Source of the DNA: Margaritifera margaritifera
Taxonomy: Eukaryota > Mollusca > Bivalvia > Unionida > Margaritiferidae
Assembly: GCA_029931535.1 (NCBI GenBank)
Contig: JAQPZY010001372.1
Coordinates: 1,902,501 to 1,966,500, forward strand
DNA: 64,000 nucleotides
Direction of reading: 5' to 3'
Shown here piece by piece: positions 20,866 to 33,595 of this stretch (positions are counted from its first letter, which is position 1; each line of letters starts with the position of its first letter). The notes under the pieces are model-generated. The model saw only the letters and a list, made by a program, of their open reading frames with translations. It had not been told where the DNA came from and did not search any database. The position numbers were made by a program, and so were the translations under genes.

Positions 20866-23800
20866 GATTGACTATGAACGACATATCCGTAATTGATTTA
20901 CAACATGTTTAATTTTATGATAGCTGTATGCAGTTTGAAAAGACTCCTTACTTAAAATACACGGACAATATTCTTTTAGTATATTTATACAATTTGTACA
21001 TTCAAAACAAGATGTGTTGTGTGTGATTTTATTATGGGTCCAAAGCCCTATATGGATTTAAAATCGACGTCGTCGTTGCCATCATTATCATAAGCAATAT
21101 TATTTTTATCTCCACCATCATATACATTCTTGTCGTCGTCGTCATCATCATCATCATCATCAGCATCATCATCTACAGCAGCAGTATCATAGATTTCTAA
21201 TCTGAGCATTGTTCAATAACTTTTGCTATCTCTTATTCCATATGTTTCTATTGAGGACTCTGGTTTCCATGGGAAGGGAGTGTAAACTATTAAAATTTAT
21301 CTGAAATTATGTCTTCAAATGCGTGTAACTTTCATGTCACATACAAGGATCAAACTTCCACTAAATGGTGGGAATAAAGTTTTGCTTCTGAATAAAAGTT
21401 CCAAACGTCGTTTAAGCCGGAGTTGATGAAAGGGAGAGTGAGAAAAAAATGGACTGAAAAACGCATGGATATGATAAGAGATGTTCCTAATGACGTTATT
21501 AGGAAAAAACTATTGGAGGTGTAATTGTAGCAATTTCTTGAAATATTGTAAGCACATTTTTGCCTATCAACTATTTGTCTTCGAATCATTTTCGCATGCC
21601 TATGCCACTTGTCATATCTTTTCAATTGTCATCGTTTATTTACTACAGTAGTCCATTTGTTTTGTGAATTCATTGTTTCTTGAGAATATTACAATTATGT
21701 TTATAAATTCAGTACTAAAATTACATCACAGTTTTTCTAAACTTTTCAAGATTTATATTCTTAGAATACGTGAGATAAGGAGTAGTTTAGTTACGGCGAT
21801 CATTTATGTTATAGTACCTTGAGTACAGGAGAGCTGTCATAATGTTTATAAATAAATTGACGGTGAAAGAAAGAAAAACAGTGGTCTGCATTGAGATCCT
21901 TGATTTTGGTAATGCTTTTTTGAAAGATTTTTGTGAAGAATGACTTTTAAAAGCATTATTTAATACTGCATAGGACTGTCTAATATTTAATAATCAAAAT
22001 TTCAAACTTGTTTAGATTTGTACATTTCCTTTAAGAATTTGGCCACAAATCTAAATTGCTACATTTTCAACCGTTAGAATTTTGGGTCGAAATTTTTAAT
22101 TTTCAACCTATATATTTCTGTTAGAAAATCTAAATTCCAAATTTTAAAAGCTTAGATATGTGAACTAATTTCTGAAAATCGAAACGGTTTTAGATATGTG
22201 AAAGTCTCACTTTCTCCAACTTTCACTTCTTAGAGTTTTTATAAAAAAAATCCAAAAATTCAAAAATGTGTTGAATTGAATATTTCCTCTCTCCGATTTT
22301 ATATCGCCGGTGTATTTTTTAAATGTATTTTGACATTAGGTCCAGTTAAGGTGCATCGAATAAGTAAATAAATAAATAAATAAATAAACAAATAAATAAA
22401 AAGTTTATAATAATCGATGTTAGGTAGTTTTCATCAACGGATATATATTTTATCCGGTCATATTAAAAATGTATTAGCTTCATATTTAGACATAACACCA
22501 GGGATATTTTGCATTGAATCATTTAGTCGCTGATCAAAAGTTGTAAACTTCTAATGCTTTTATAAATAAAAAGTTAAAAGTTAACGTTTTAGATGAAAGA
22601 AGCTGGTAACAGTTCTTTGAAAACTTTATACGGGTCGTAAAACGTATTGGATGGCTGCGCAAACTTTTCCGAAGACACTAATACGCGCCCTCTCAACATT
22701 GCCAATATCGATACATGACTACAAGTGCTGAGTGAACGACGAGTAAACCTGATAAATACGCATTGTCTGATAAATATTTATTGTCTGAGAAAAAAAGAGT
22801 CAAAGGAAGATACAGAGAATAAGCAAGGTTCAGAATAAATATGAGCAATGGATCGTTGAAATGTTCTAAAATAGAAGATATAGACCGAATACAACAGGTA
22901 GCTAATTAAATGCTTGCTTTGCTTGTCATTATTTACCAGCTTATATAACCACGTGCTTTTAAATACACATTAGTTTAAATACCTAAAATAACTTAGAAGC
23001 AACGAAGATTATAACAATCGTAAATCGTTTCTTGCTAATTGAGTCGACATGAACAATTTTGTCAATCAGGTTTATGTCCACACTTCGATCATTACACCAT
23101 GTATTTTGGGCATATGGCTTCAAACGAGCAAAGCAGAAACTATGCATTTTGATTATGGAAAACGAATTCAAAGTTTCATTTGTGCCTTAGAAGGATATAC
23201 TAAGTGAATGAAAATATATACAACAATTTTTATTTAAATCTAATACTCCCTATTAAAGATGTTGCTGATTAATTTCAAACATTTGGGATAGTCTTCGTTA
23301 TGTGAGTCACCATGATGGGTACAGTTCTGACATCGTTAAGTCAAATCCGGTCTCTCGGCGATACATTTAAACTACCAATTAGCGGCAATAAAGTTTGTTT
23401 TTGGAATTGTTGAAAATAAAATTCACATAGAACAACGTTGATAAACTAAGTAGTAAATAGATAGGATGAATTTAGATTTTGAGGATAACACGCTGAAACA
23501 ATTTTTGTAGGTTTGCTAAATTTTTGGAACCAACTCCGGAAACCGACCGGTTTTTACTACGGCAAGATAGCTTATTACTTTTTCATTACGTCAGCTCAAA
23601 ATTGTATTAAGATCCTGCCAGATACTGCCTAGGCGTGTATCTTTGATACGAAATCAAAATATATCCAGATTATCTCAAAACTTACTAAGATCTATAAAAA
23701 ATTCGAGTCTCATACAACCATCTAAAAGCTCGTCTGATAATTGGAATGGACTAAGGAACGTTACGTTATGGACTATTAAAGCTTGATCACGTGAAGAATG

Positions 23801-24840
23801 AAGAGTTTACAAATATGGCAACAGCATATGCATCGCGAAGAATCGTCAAGTGCGGAACAGAAACTGAGTAACTATCTCTTACAAGAATGCTAAAAAGCAA
23901 AACATTGCTAAATTTAGAATTGTATACATATTTTACATTTAATTAACCGGTTTGTCACAAGCAGCTCGTTTTCATTTAATTATAACTGCTAATACAACAT
24001 AGATTACATTCTGGTGATTGCTAATATCTAAAATTATTTTATCAACTGTCATTGGAGCAAACAATTTATTTTGTTGTTGGTTTCTAAAACTTCACTGACA
24101 ATTGTCCAAACCATTTAAAAAAAGCAATTTTTAAACAACCCGTATAAATGTACAGGAAAGCACATACACAAAATTTCTGTACACCATAATGGTAATGTAT
24201 TCAAACCATAGTGGTCACTGATGTTACGGGTGAGTAATCTCAAAATTACAACTATATGTGTCAGGGGCCATTTAGAAAACGAATGTGAATGTTTTGGAGA
24301 AGTTTAAGAAACTGACAAAAATACAGTTTGTTCTAGTGGCAGTTTAATTAATATTTTTACTTATTAGCAGTTACCATAATGTAATCTAGGTTCTACTAGC
24401 AGTTAGAATGAATTCACTGCATATATTTTGCTGTGCTCATTTAAAGTTATATGTCGAAAATACATGGTATAATTGACCAAAGTATGAACATAAACTCTAA
24501 TTAGAGTAGTATCTAAAAGGGGTATTCTGGATCAGGATCTTTTTATTGCAGTATTTTGTTAAACTGAGCTGATAATTATGTGTGTAATGCCTATTAAGAC
24601 CAGAGCGTGATAGCTGGACCAGACCAAGTGCTTGAGATGGTAAAGGCAGTGGCTAGGCGAATGAATTAAAAAGCAAATAATACTGATTTTTAAATGAGTT
24701 TTTTTATCTCGAATTTCGTCTCTTTTGCTTTTACGACATGCTAGTTACGTACCACTTGATACGAGCGGTTTGTAGCATAGTTGTACTGGAGACGCCAAGC
24801 ATTATTGACCATATCGAAACGAGTGGAATCCTGGTTTCGC
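20866..24840 (+). other. 3' flank of copy 1, no gene seen
   Basis: Non-coding. It aligns in order with 39540-43870 downstream of copy 2, for example 'gatatgataagagatgttcctaatgacgtt' near 21468 and near 40236. It includes CAT-rich microsatellite sequence at 21120-21185 and an (AAAT)n run at 22362-22402. Several sites that are single copy here are tandem arrays in unit 2. Confidence 0.6.
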
Positions 24841-24949
24841 TCAGACCGTCATGGGACACTTCCGTAGCATTCGTGACGTAGCGCTATGCCTCAAGCAGCG
24901 CCAAATTAGACCCACTATGGACTTTTTGGAGATGTGCAAACTCGTACTC

Positions 24950-25235
24950 TTTTGCTTCAGATGCGCATGAAGAGTTCATGCTTGGTTTGGAAAAAAAAAT
25001 AACAACATTGAGATGCCTCGTACCTGATGTTAAAACTGTTTTACCTACCTTCGTCAGACTATTTAATGATGACAAGCATGGTTGTGTTGTGATTGATCAA
25101 AACAACAATATATCAAACCGTTGGGATGATTACCTGAAAGTTTTAATTCAAAGATTTAATTTAAACTTACAACCAGGCTTTGCATTCCGACTTTATAATA
25201 CACACAGTTTGGGATGGAGTTTTGTAAAATTGTAA
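24950..25235 (+). pseudogene. Block C: open frame of unknown family
   Basis: A frame readable from about 24905 gives SYSFASDAHEEFMLGLEKK, then RCLVPDVKTVLPTFVRLF, then WDDYLKVLIQRFNLNL before a stop at 25233-25235. It looks like real protein (no low complexity) but I cannot place it. Another frame follows from 25240 with FFAKSQRDICARYEKQC. The neighbours are element remnants, so element origin is the likely explanation. Confidence 0.35.
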
Positions 25236-25499
25236 AAAATTCTAAGGCAGTGTCGGCATTGCCCAAAGATTGGCCTCTCTATCACCTGCTCTAGACCTAG
25301 AGAAAATCAGCAGATTAAGTTCCTATTGTCCTTGTCAGCGTTCTTTGCTAAGTCCCAGCGCGATATATGTGCCCGCTATGAAAAGCAGTGTCTTGGCAAA
25401 GAGCGCACGAAGACGTCCACATGTCTGCAAAGCGGAAGTAAATCACAAAAGACTAAAAATGAGGAAGACTGTGTAACTGAAGGCTTCTGGTTTATAATA

Positions 25500-25760
25500 A
25501 TAATTATAAAAAAACCCCCCAGAAAACAAGCACCTCTTGCGGACCAAAAGGATATCAAGATATTGGAAGCGCTTGATGTGCTCGTTACAGTCTTTGCTTC
25601 GGGACAGAAGGGCAATGTATCTCTGTACATAAGCTAGGAGAAGTAGGCTTTCCAGTCTCTTGATGTTCTCCTTATGTCTAGGTTCATAAACAATGGCGAC
25701 AGCATCGAATTGTTAAAGGAACTTGCTCCGGTTTGCTAGTAAAACCTTTGTTTTCATCTA
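25500..25760 (-). pseudogene. Block C: minus-strand charged helical scrap
   Basis: The minus strand reads DAVAIVYEPRHKENIKRLES, then LLLLAYVQRYIALLSRSK and NEHIKRFQYLDILLVRKR. The amphipathic pattern and open frame over about 65 codons suggest a helical protein remnant. The family is unknown. Confidence 0.3.
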
Positions 25761-25769
25761 TGATAACAA

Positions 25770-26447
25770 CGAGACACGATAATGCTCCGACTGCCAATCA
25801 TTATCAAGGGCATATCCACCAAAGAGGGGCGTCTAGTCAAGTCGCTGTTTCCTCCCCCAAATATTCCGCTCGGCTATGAGGTAGCCCTGGAATCAGGGAC
25901 GCTGTGGCACACGTGGTATAACATCTCTAAAATGTAAAATAACACGCTGATGTACGTGATGTCGGCAGAGCTAATAAGGATAATATTACCGGACGACTAT
26001 TACATGATGGAAAACACAACGGTCTAAACTAGCATTACCAATCTGGTAACCCAAATCCTGGACCTGGCCACTGCAATAAGTATCAAGGATTGGGATTACT
26101 CTCGAGGCAGTCTACAGAATTGACTTTACCAGGCGTAACAACCTAGACATTGCCCACTTTGTAGGCTTTACTGGCCAAATCCTGCAAAACACCACAAATG
26201 CAAAACAAAGTCTTTAAGGTCAGCCACATTGCTGAGTCGAGATGATCTCGTTAGCGGCACCCTCTTCAAGGGACGCTCTAGTGACATATTTTTTGTAATG
26301 TCAGTGTCTGACGAACCTGGCTTACATATTTATATGATTCCGCTTGTATTTCTATTTGCACCTGTCAATCCTGCCATATACAGTAAATTCGAAGGGCTGG
26401 TAGTAGACCAAAAAGGAAGAGGTGTTGACTTAAACGACAATAGCTAA
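25770..26447 (+). pseudogene. Block C: decayed virion-like protein of a virus-like element
   Basis: Pieces in changing frames read MLRLPIIIKGIS, FPPPNIPLGYEVALESGTLW, HTWYNIS, then IDFTRRNNLDIAHFVGFTGQ, LLSRDDLVSGTLF and PVNPAIYSKFEGLVVDQKGR followed by GVDLN. I recall this series from an uncharacterised protein accompanying capsid genes in cnidarian and mollusc virus-like elements: a proline-rich 'IPxGYEVALES' start, a 'WYNIS' box, an 'L-x-I-A-x-x-x-G-F' box and a C-terminal 'V-x-D-Q-x-G-R-x-V-D-L-N' box. A minor capsid or attachment role is conceivable but unproven. At least three frameshifts or stops are present. Confidence 0.45.
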
Positions 26448-26459
26448 ATAGATAAACCT

Positions 26460-27180
26460 GATACATAACATTAAGGTTTGAGCAAATATTAAAGTCAAGA
26501 AACATTTATAATTTCCTAAAATATTTATAATATTATATAAACGTCATACATAACAAGGTAAATTGTTGCACCTGCAAAATTGTGCAATTGATTCATGTAA
26601 TTTGATTTTGATAACCTTGAACTAGAAAATTCAATATCACTAGGATGATATAATACTTCATTTGGCAGGAATGATGCGTTGATAGCCATAAGGTTTTTTT
26701 TTTCTTTTTTTTTTGAACATATTTTTAGCAGTAATTTTATACAGACAAGCTGTATATTGTGACTAATACAACAAAAGGTCTGTGGTGACACAGCTGGAAA
26801 TAACTGATTTAATGATATTTCTTTATTGCCAACGCATTTTAATATTACTTCCGCCATCTTGAATTTCTCCACCGGTATCGGCCATTCAACGGTGCGTACC
26901 TGGTCTCGTGTGCAGAGCATCATGGGAGACCAGGGTACGAGGCTATAGCCGAGGCTACAGACCCTAACGAAAAGAAGCTGTTTTAAACCTAAAAAAGCAC
27001 TGACAGCTCGGCCGGACGGTTGAGGTTATGCTGTCGCTGGGGCACATGTGCTCATTTTTAAGGAGCATATACAAAAACCTGATTGACTTTGAGGGGAATT
27101 TCATTCTCAGAAGGCAAAACGACAACGCTCTTTATAGTCCGTAACGATACTGTGTGTGTTTGAACGGTTCTTAAAAAAAA
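26460..27180. other. Junction stretch between block C and unit 2
   Basis: No gene is seen. A short inverted repeat at about 26897-26941 ('gtacctggtctc' against 'gagaccagggtac') may mark the end of a small DNA transposon. Homology to unit 1 starts at about 27180 (compare 6730). Confidence 0.45.
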
Positions 27181-27380
27181 ATATGTATTGGTGAGTTATG
27201 TTGTCACAGAAACAAGTGCACAAGCACTAAAGTATCGAATTTCTTTTACATCAATTCCTTATCCTATCAATATTTCTAATTGATTTGAATCATACAAAAA
27301 GCTGACCACGAGGAATCTCGATCCCTAGCTACGATTAATTGGATAAATGCCAGCATTCATGTAATGGTAAAATTATGGAT

Positions 27381-27437
<57 letters not shown>

Positions 27438-29084
27438 TGAGCCAATAGTTCCAATCTGAAATCTGTCACACAAATGATATATCTTCTGGTTATGACTGTT
27501 AGTATAAAGTTACCCCCACCCCCACCTCAAATTAAGATTCAAAAGTTCAAAACTGAAATTGTTTTGGAAAATGTCATATATTTGCCCCCCGACTCCTCTA
27601 TTACTCTAAGGTATGTATGTATTTGCGTATGGGGTTTAACGGCAAAATAATAATTGTCATTCAGGTAGTAAACATATGGTCATTCAAATACGAGGTTTTG
27701 TGAAATTCTACACAGCGGTTTGATAGAAAATAGCGTCACATTTGACTTTAGAAATATATACTTTATTTAACGTTGAATATTTGACCAATAAAAATCAGCT
27801 CTGTAGAGCTATTATTTGTGGGAAACTGTCAAGCATAAAACTCACACAAAGAAAGCAACAAGAGCATTCTAAAGACATTTAATGCAATTATATTTGAACA
27901 TAAAATACAGAGATATTACCATACAGGGATGCAGACATATTTAAATCAAAATTGAAATCCATTCAAACATGACACATATTAAAATTGAAACACGCACATA
28001 CTAGAACACACACACACATATGTTAGGGATGGGATAATTGAATTCAATATATGTTTAGGACAGGATATATTTTGCAGATTTCGGATCGTTTAGAAACTTT
28101 TTTGGCGAGCCACGCATGGGTTGCGATTGCCGAGTGAAAGAAAAAGATATGAAGAAAAAAAAAAAAGAATGTCAGATTCAGGTCACGGCCCACCGGATGA
28201 TCACGAAACTGTCTACGCACATAAATTGAATTCTCTGTCTGTCTGTCTATCTTTCTCGTGAGAACTGAAGTGCTAAGTGGTGTACCATGGTACCATTTGT
28301 TCCCATATCATAAGTACTACTATCAAATTAATTTTATAGGCCATCTTATCGTCGTTAGTGCCCTCATTGCGGTCAGTCCAAATAAGATTTTTCATACAAT
28401 ACGTTCAAAATCAATAATCGCTGTTGTATTCCTTCGCATACCCGTTTAGACAACAGTAACTATAGTGATCCCAATTACATCTCGTATTGTCACGCGCAAG
28501 AAAGGTAAGATTAATACATTATCAGGTAGAACGCTGTCACGTGATCTTTGAAGTCGGTGATAATAACTCTCGATTCGAATCAATATGAAACTGAGTGGTA
28601 TAAACACAATTTAGAACACAACCCACTGAAGTTACTAACATTTTAAACTTTAGGCAATAATTCAAAAGGATAACGCTGTTTTCAAAAGATAAATATTGTC
28701 AGCAAATATCCGTTGTTTGGAGAGACCTTTAAAGAATGACATTAGAGTAAAGTGGGTGCAAGCGAACCAATATAAACAGAAAAATATATTATACCAATAA
28801 TATTTAAATCAATATAAAATAATGAACCTGTCAATGTACGGATTAAAATACGAACCATATTACTCAAAATTAAAGATCGGCATATAATACAACAGTTGCG
28901 ATAGAACCAATTCGAGGAAGAAAATATTACTACACCAGTGGAGAAGGCACTTTACTCCAACTGTCTGGGCACTAAATAACCTTATTTGTGTTGATGTGCC
29001 GTAAAGCAGAAAACCAACCAAACCAAACCTTTGCTCTGTATGGGATAAAATATAATATAGAGTTACAATCATAGAATAGAACAA

Positions 29085-29126
<42 letters not shown>

Positions 29127-29834
29127 TAATCTTATATATATATCCAGTGTGACACTGCTATAAACTGTTGTCCGTTTTTGTCCTGCATTAAAGCTTATTT
29201 GCAAAATATCAATAAAGTTCTAAGTTATAAAATGTAATCAGCAAAATAACAACAACATGACTGTATTTTATACAATGGCACATTTTAATCAACCAAGTGA
29301 AGAAACACAAGTAGGATGGTGTTTTGTGGCGTCACCTATAATTGCTAATTTAACATCTATGTATTAAAAGGCTAAATATGTCTGCTTCACCATTTTTCAG
29401 TAAAAAAAATGTTTAATAAACAATTTAAACGTTTTAATATATAAGATGTAAAAATATTAAAATCTACTATTTTTTAAATAAAGATCGTGATTTCATTTTA
29501 TAAAACTTCTACATCGCAGCGTTATCAAAATAAACAGTTACATGCACGGAGATAGATAGACAGACAGACGGGCGGTAAGAACGACAGAATAGTATGTAAT
29601 TACTCAATATGTACATACATACGAAGAGGAAATATGTATCAAGATGAACGAAAATATACTAGACTATAACATACATGTATGTGTATATTCTAAAAGAGCG
29701 ACAATATCTAATCAGAAAAGAAAGGAGTGAAAAAATAAAGAACAGCGAAAGCAAACTACGATGTATACATGTATCTAAGTTATACCTTGTATAAATTTCG
29801 TTTCTCTTTTAAATTATACTCTGGGCATTTTGTC

Positions 29835-30003
29835 TTAGGAGTTTGTCCCTACTGTGTCTATAATAAAAATTATTATTTAGGAGTTTGTCCCTACTGTGTC
29901 TATAATAGAAATTATTATTAGGAGTTTGTCCCTACTGTGTCTATACTAGAAATTATTATTTAGGAGTTTGTCCCTGCTGTGTCTGTACTAGAAATTATTA
30001 TTG
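29835..30003 (+). repeat. 42-bp tandem repeat, four copies
   Basis: The unit starts 'ttaggagtttgtccctactg' and continues 'tgtctataatagaaattatta'. The last copy carries 'ctgctgtgtctgtacta' variants. Unit 1 has one degenerate match near 9210. Confidence 0.85.
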
Positions 30004-30039
30004 CTCACCGTTTAATGTCATTTGGTCATACATCTGTCT

Positions 30040-30265
30040 TTATTAGGAAAGAATGTTGTAACGCAAATGAAAATCCTTGTTTAACCCCACCCCCCGACCC
30101 CCAAGATAAATTGGTAAGTGCCCTACACATCATGGTTCATTTTTGCTAAAAAAATATCTGTCTTCATTGGGAAGGAAATATTGTAACGCAAATGAAAATC
30201 CTTGGTTAAAATCAACCCGCAGCTCCCCCCTCCCCCTTCCCCTAAGATAAATTGGTAAGTGCCCT
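30040..30265 (+). repeat. Direct duplication of about 125 bp
   Basis: Both copies contain 'gtaacgcaaatgaaaatcctt', a C-rich stretch and 'aagataaattggtaagtgcc'. Unit 1 has a single version at about 9310-9440. Confidence 0.75.
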
Positions 30266-30736
30266 ACACCGTCATTGTTCATTTGGACTAAACATGTGAA
30301 CTTGTGTATTACGTTTATAAAGCATCTCGAAACTGTACTTCTCTAATTATGAATGAATAATGAATTTTGGCTATGGATTTTTCTTTGTGAAATCAAAAAT
30401 ATAAATATTTTTCCATGCAATGGCGAATGTAATGACGTTAAATGGTAATGAAAAATTCAAATGAAATGTAATGCTACTAGTATCAGCTTCTGCGCAATTA
30501 TTAATGAGTATTAAAGTAGTTACATAGTCAAATGTACAACGTTTTATGAAAGCGGTACCTGAATATTCCAAGGGTCAATTCCTATCTGATTAACTGACAT
30601 CATTTCGATAACAACTAATATCGTAAACCTACTGGTACATGCATTTAACGCACGATACCTTTGACAAGGTTAAGAACAGAACAAATAGAGACGGGTACAA
30701 GCCACAGTTAAACAAATAAACACAAACATAACCCTT

Positions 30737-30815
30737 CTGCAACCATGGTGTCACGAGGAGGTAGTGTAGGGGAGTGATGCTATATAAATCACGGGTTAGA
30801 GACGATTGGGGAGGT
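30737..30815 (+). promoter_or_regulatory. Predicted TATA promoter of claudin-like copy 2
   Basis: TATATAAAT lies at 30781-30789, preceded by 'ctgcaaccatggtgtcac' as in copy 1. Around 65 of 80 bases appear shared by eye with 9715-9795. The start site is inferred to be near 30812. Confidence 0.6.
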
Positions 30816-30916
30816 TTCTGTATTTTGGTTTATAAGGGAAATTTCAGATTTGAAAATAACAAGAATATATAGAAAGCCATATAGAACTTGGACCAGGTTC
30901 GGGAACAGATTATCAG
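30812..30916 (+). other. Predicted noncoding 5' exon of copy 2
   Basis: Ends 'gattatcag|gtaact'. The shared 'gaccaggttcgggaacaga' matches copy 1. It would splice to the acceptor CAG at 33344-33346, just upstream of the start codon. A degenerate second version of this exon lies inside the intron at 32097-32231. Confidence 0.5.
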
Positions 30917-31017
30917 GTAACTTTTCTTAATTAGTTTTAATTAGTTAGGTTATTTGTATTAGTGCTTCCGGCGAAAATATTACATTCTGACTCCTTGGGT
31001 AACTATAATTTTAAAAA

Positions 31018-31072
<55 letters not shown>
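31018..31072 (+). repeat. (ATT)n microsatellite
   Basis: Near-perfect tract of about 18 units in the 5' UTR intron of copy 2. Copy 1 has a short (ATT)n at the same relative place near 9979. Confidence 0.9.
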
Positions 31073-31074
<2 letters not shown>

Positions 31075-31683
31075 TGGGTTAATTTTCATCTGCATATTGT
31101 CTAAAAATAATAGATTGATATTTGAAAGATCTTTATTAATTGAACATACAACTTTGAAAGCAATTTAAAGTGACAAATGCATGCAGTAAATTAGGAGGAT
31201 TTGGCTAACTTTCGCTGTTCCGAAATTTGTCACTTGGGCAAAAATCAGGTTTTGAAAATTTTCTCTTGGACATATTGGTTCCGATAACATATGTGTTTAA
31301 TGTCTTTAAATTTGTTATTAGCGGCTAGATTACAAACTATTTACTCCATTAAACAGAAGAAACTGATGCTGAGACATTTATATTCCCTCTGATTATAAGG
31401 CAAACAACTGTTCCCACCCCACCCCCACCGCCACTTCCCCACTCCAAGTGTCGCCAGAGTCAAAGTTCGATTCCCGTCTAACATTAATCGTCGGGCAATT
31501 TCAACTCAGTTGACGGTCATTCACCGTCAGTATCAATTGGTTTTGAGTTCAATGGACTGAGCCATATTTTGGAACAGGGTTTGATGATTTTGAATTTTGA
31601 CATATACCGTTTTAAACTAGGTTCCCTTCGAATAAATACCAAATTAGAGATTTTCTTTAACGTGGTTAGTTTAATTCGTTTCT

Positions 31684-32092
31684 TTCTGTTTATTTTAGTT
31701 TGCCTTGGTAACTTCTGTTTATTTTAGTTAGCCGTGGTAACTTCTGTTTATTTTAGTTAGCCTTGGTAACTTCTGGTTTTTTTTAGTTACCCTTGGTAAC
31801 TTCTGTTTATTTTAGTTAGCCTTGGTAACTTCTGTTTATATTAGTTAGCCTTGGTAACTTCTGGTTTTTTTAGTTACCCTTGGTAACTTCTGTTTATTTT
31901 AGTTAGCCTTGGTAACTTCTGTTATTTTAGTTAGCCTTGGTAACTTCTGTTTTTTTTTTAGTTACCCTTGGTAACTTCTGTTTATTTTAGTTAGCTTTGG
32001 TAAATTCTGTTATTTTATTTAGCCTTGGTAAATTCTGTTTATTTTAGTTAGAATTGATAACTTCTGTTTATTTTAGTTAGCCTTAGTAACTT
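31684..32092 (+). repeat. 29-bp minisatellite, 14 copies, with splice-site-like units
   Basis: The unit runs 'cttctgtttattttag' then 'ttagccttggtaa'. Each unit holds a pyrimidine-rich stretch ending TTTTAG and, nine bases later, TTGGTAAC, so acceptor-like and donor-like sites alternate. Variants with 'ttaccc' instead of 'ttagcc' occur at units 4, 7 and 10, showing amplification in blocks of three. The ancestral single sequence is recognisable in the duplicated region at 33070-33100. Confidence 0.9.
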
Positions 32093-32096
32093 CTGT

Positions 32097-32826
32097 ATTT
32101 CGTTTACAAGGGGAAAGAAAGAGTGTGAATTAATTTTCTAAACTTCAGATTTGAAAAGAACAAGATTACGTATACTTTTGATATAAAGAAGGCCACACAG
32201 AACGTGGACCAGGCTTGGAACAGATAATTACGTAACCTTTCTTAATAAAATTAAATAAATTGGGTTTTTTATTCTGACTTCTCAGGAGAAAATACTTAAC
32301 TCTAACTCGTTGAGCAACTTCAATTAAAGAAAGTTTCTTCTTCTTCTTCTTGGGTTATTTTTCATCTGCATATTTTCTACAAAAATAGATTCATATTTGG
32401 AAGATCTTGATTAATTGAAAATAAAACTATGACAGAAATCTAAATGTATACATGCATGCAGTCAGTTAGGCAGATTTGGCTAATTTTGGTTGTCCCCGAA
32501 TTTGTTACTTGGACAAAAATCAGTTGTTAAAAATTTCCTCATGGACAATATGGTTCTGATAATATATGTGTTGAATGTCTTTAATTTTGTCAATTACAAT
32601 TGTTTTACTCCAGCAAACAGAAGAAACTGATGCTGAGAAATTTATTTTTCCTCTGCTTCTAAGGCAAATTACTGTCCCCAGCCACACACACATAAAAAAA
32701 GACAACAAAAATGTAATCAGCGTCAAAGTTCATTTACAGTCGACCTTTTCGGTTAGATTCTCAGTTTTTTCCCGATTTCATTATGTTAATCTGAGGAACT
32801 TGAATACAAACAAGGAAAATGTGTTT

Positions 32827-32897
<71 letters not shown>

Positions 32898-33060
32898 GTC
32901 AATTGTCATTCACCTTCGAACTCAGTCGTGAAAATCGACTGTTTTTGAGTTCAGTGACCTGAGCCATAGGGTTTCGATAATTTGAATTTTGATCTATACT
33001 ATTTGGAACTAGGTTCCTACTAATACATAGCAAAATGAAATATAAAGAGGATAGTTTAAG
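32097..33060 (+). repeat. Second copy of the 5' region of copy 2, inside its own intron
   Basis: 32097-33060 repeats 30820-31680 in order: the 'cagatttgaaaa-aacaag' and 'ggaccagg-t-ggaacagat' exon part with a donor-like 'attac|gtaacc' at 32231, then 'tcatctgcatatt-tctaaaaa' and 'aacagaagaaactgatgctgag'. The TATA box is not repeated. The two copies are separated by the 29-bp array. Confidence 0.7.
32829..32894. repeat. (AT)n microsatellite
   Basis: Uninterrupted tract. Confidence 0.95.
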
Positions 33061-33146
33061 TGATTTTGTGTCTGTTTTATTTTATTTAGCCTTGATATAT
33101 TTTTTGCAATATGAGGCATTTTGACAAAAACATCGAATTCTTTATC

Positions 33147-33150
<4 letters not shown>

Positions 33151-33240
<90 letters not shown>

Positions 33241-33266
33241 ATAATAATAAAAATAATAATAATAAT
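33151..33266. repeat. (AT)n then (AAT)n microsatellite
   Basis: Long (AT)n to about 33230, then A-rich AAT units. It ends about 80 bp before the predicted acceptor of the first coding exon of copy 2. Confidence 0.95.
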
Positions 33267-33375
33267 AATGACAACAATTGTCGTCCTAAATATGTATACT
33301 GAACATAATTTCTCATCTTGGAAAATCTAATTTCACCCAAGGCCAGGCTTCTGTAGATAGACAAGAGCAAGAAAA

Positions 33376-33595
33376 ATGAGTTCCGGAGTAACGTCCCCTT
33401 TAAAGAAACTGGTGATCGTCCTGCTGATTTTCTGCTTCATATTGGACCTGGTTGGTTTTGTGATCCCTTACTGGTATTACGTTGAAAGCTCACTGCTAGG
33501 GACCACATTCAAGGCATATGGTGGCCTCTGGACAGCGTGCTCACAAATTTCTCTCGTCGTTGGGTGTGCAGATTACGTAGATAGCACCCTGATTG
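33376..33595 (+). CDS. Copy 2, coding exon 1
   Basis: 220 bp from the ATG to the donor 'gattg|gtatgt'. It encodes MSSGVTSPLKKLV, membrane segment 1 and the first loop with GLW and both Cys. Confidence 0.88.

Larger units (their letters stand above)
27180..30735. other. Upstream flank of copy 2, no gene seen
   Basis: Colinear with the flank of copy 1 (about 6730-9715) with insertions and losses. Contains (AC)n at 27382-27435, (AAT)n at 29084-29125 and the two local repeats listed next. Confidence 0.55.

Noticed and set aside
32575..33330. Open frames with IYIYIY tracts
   Set aside because: (AT)n microsatellite translations.
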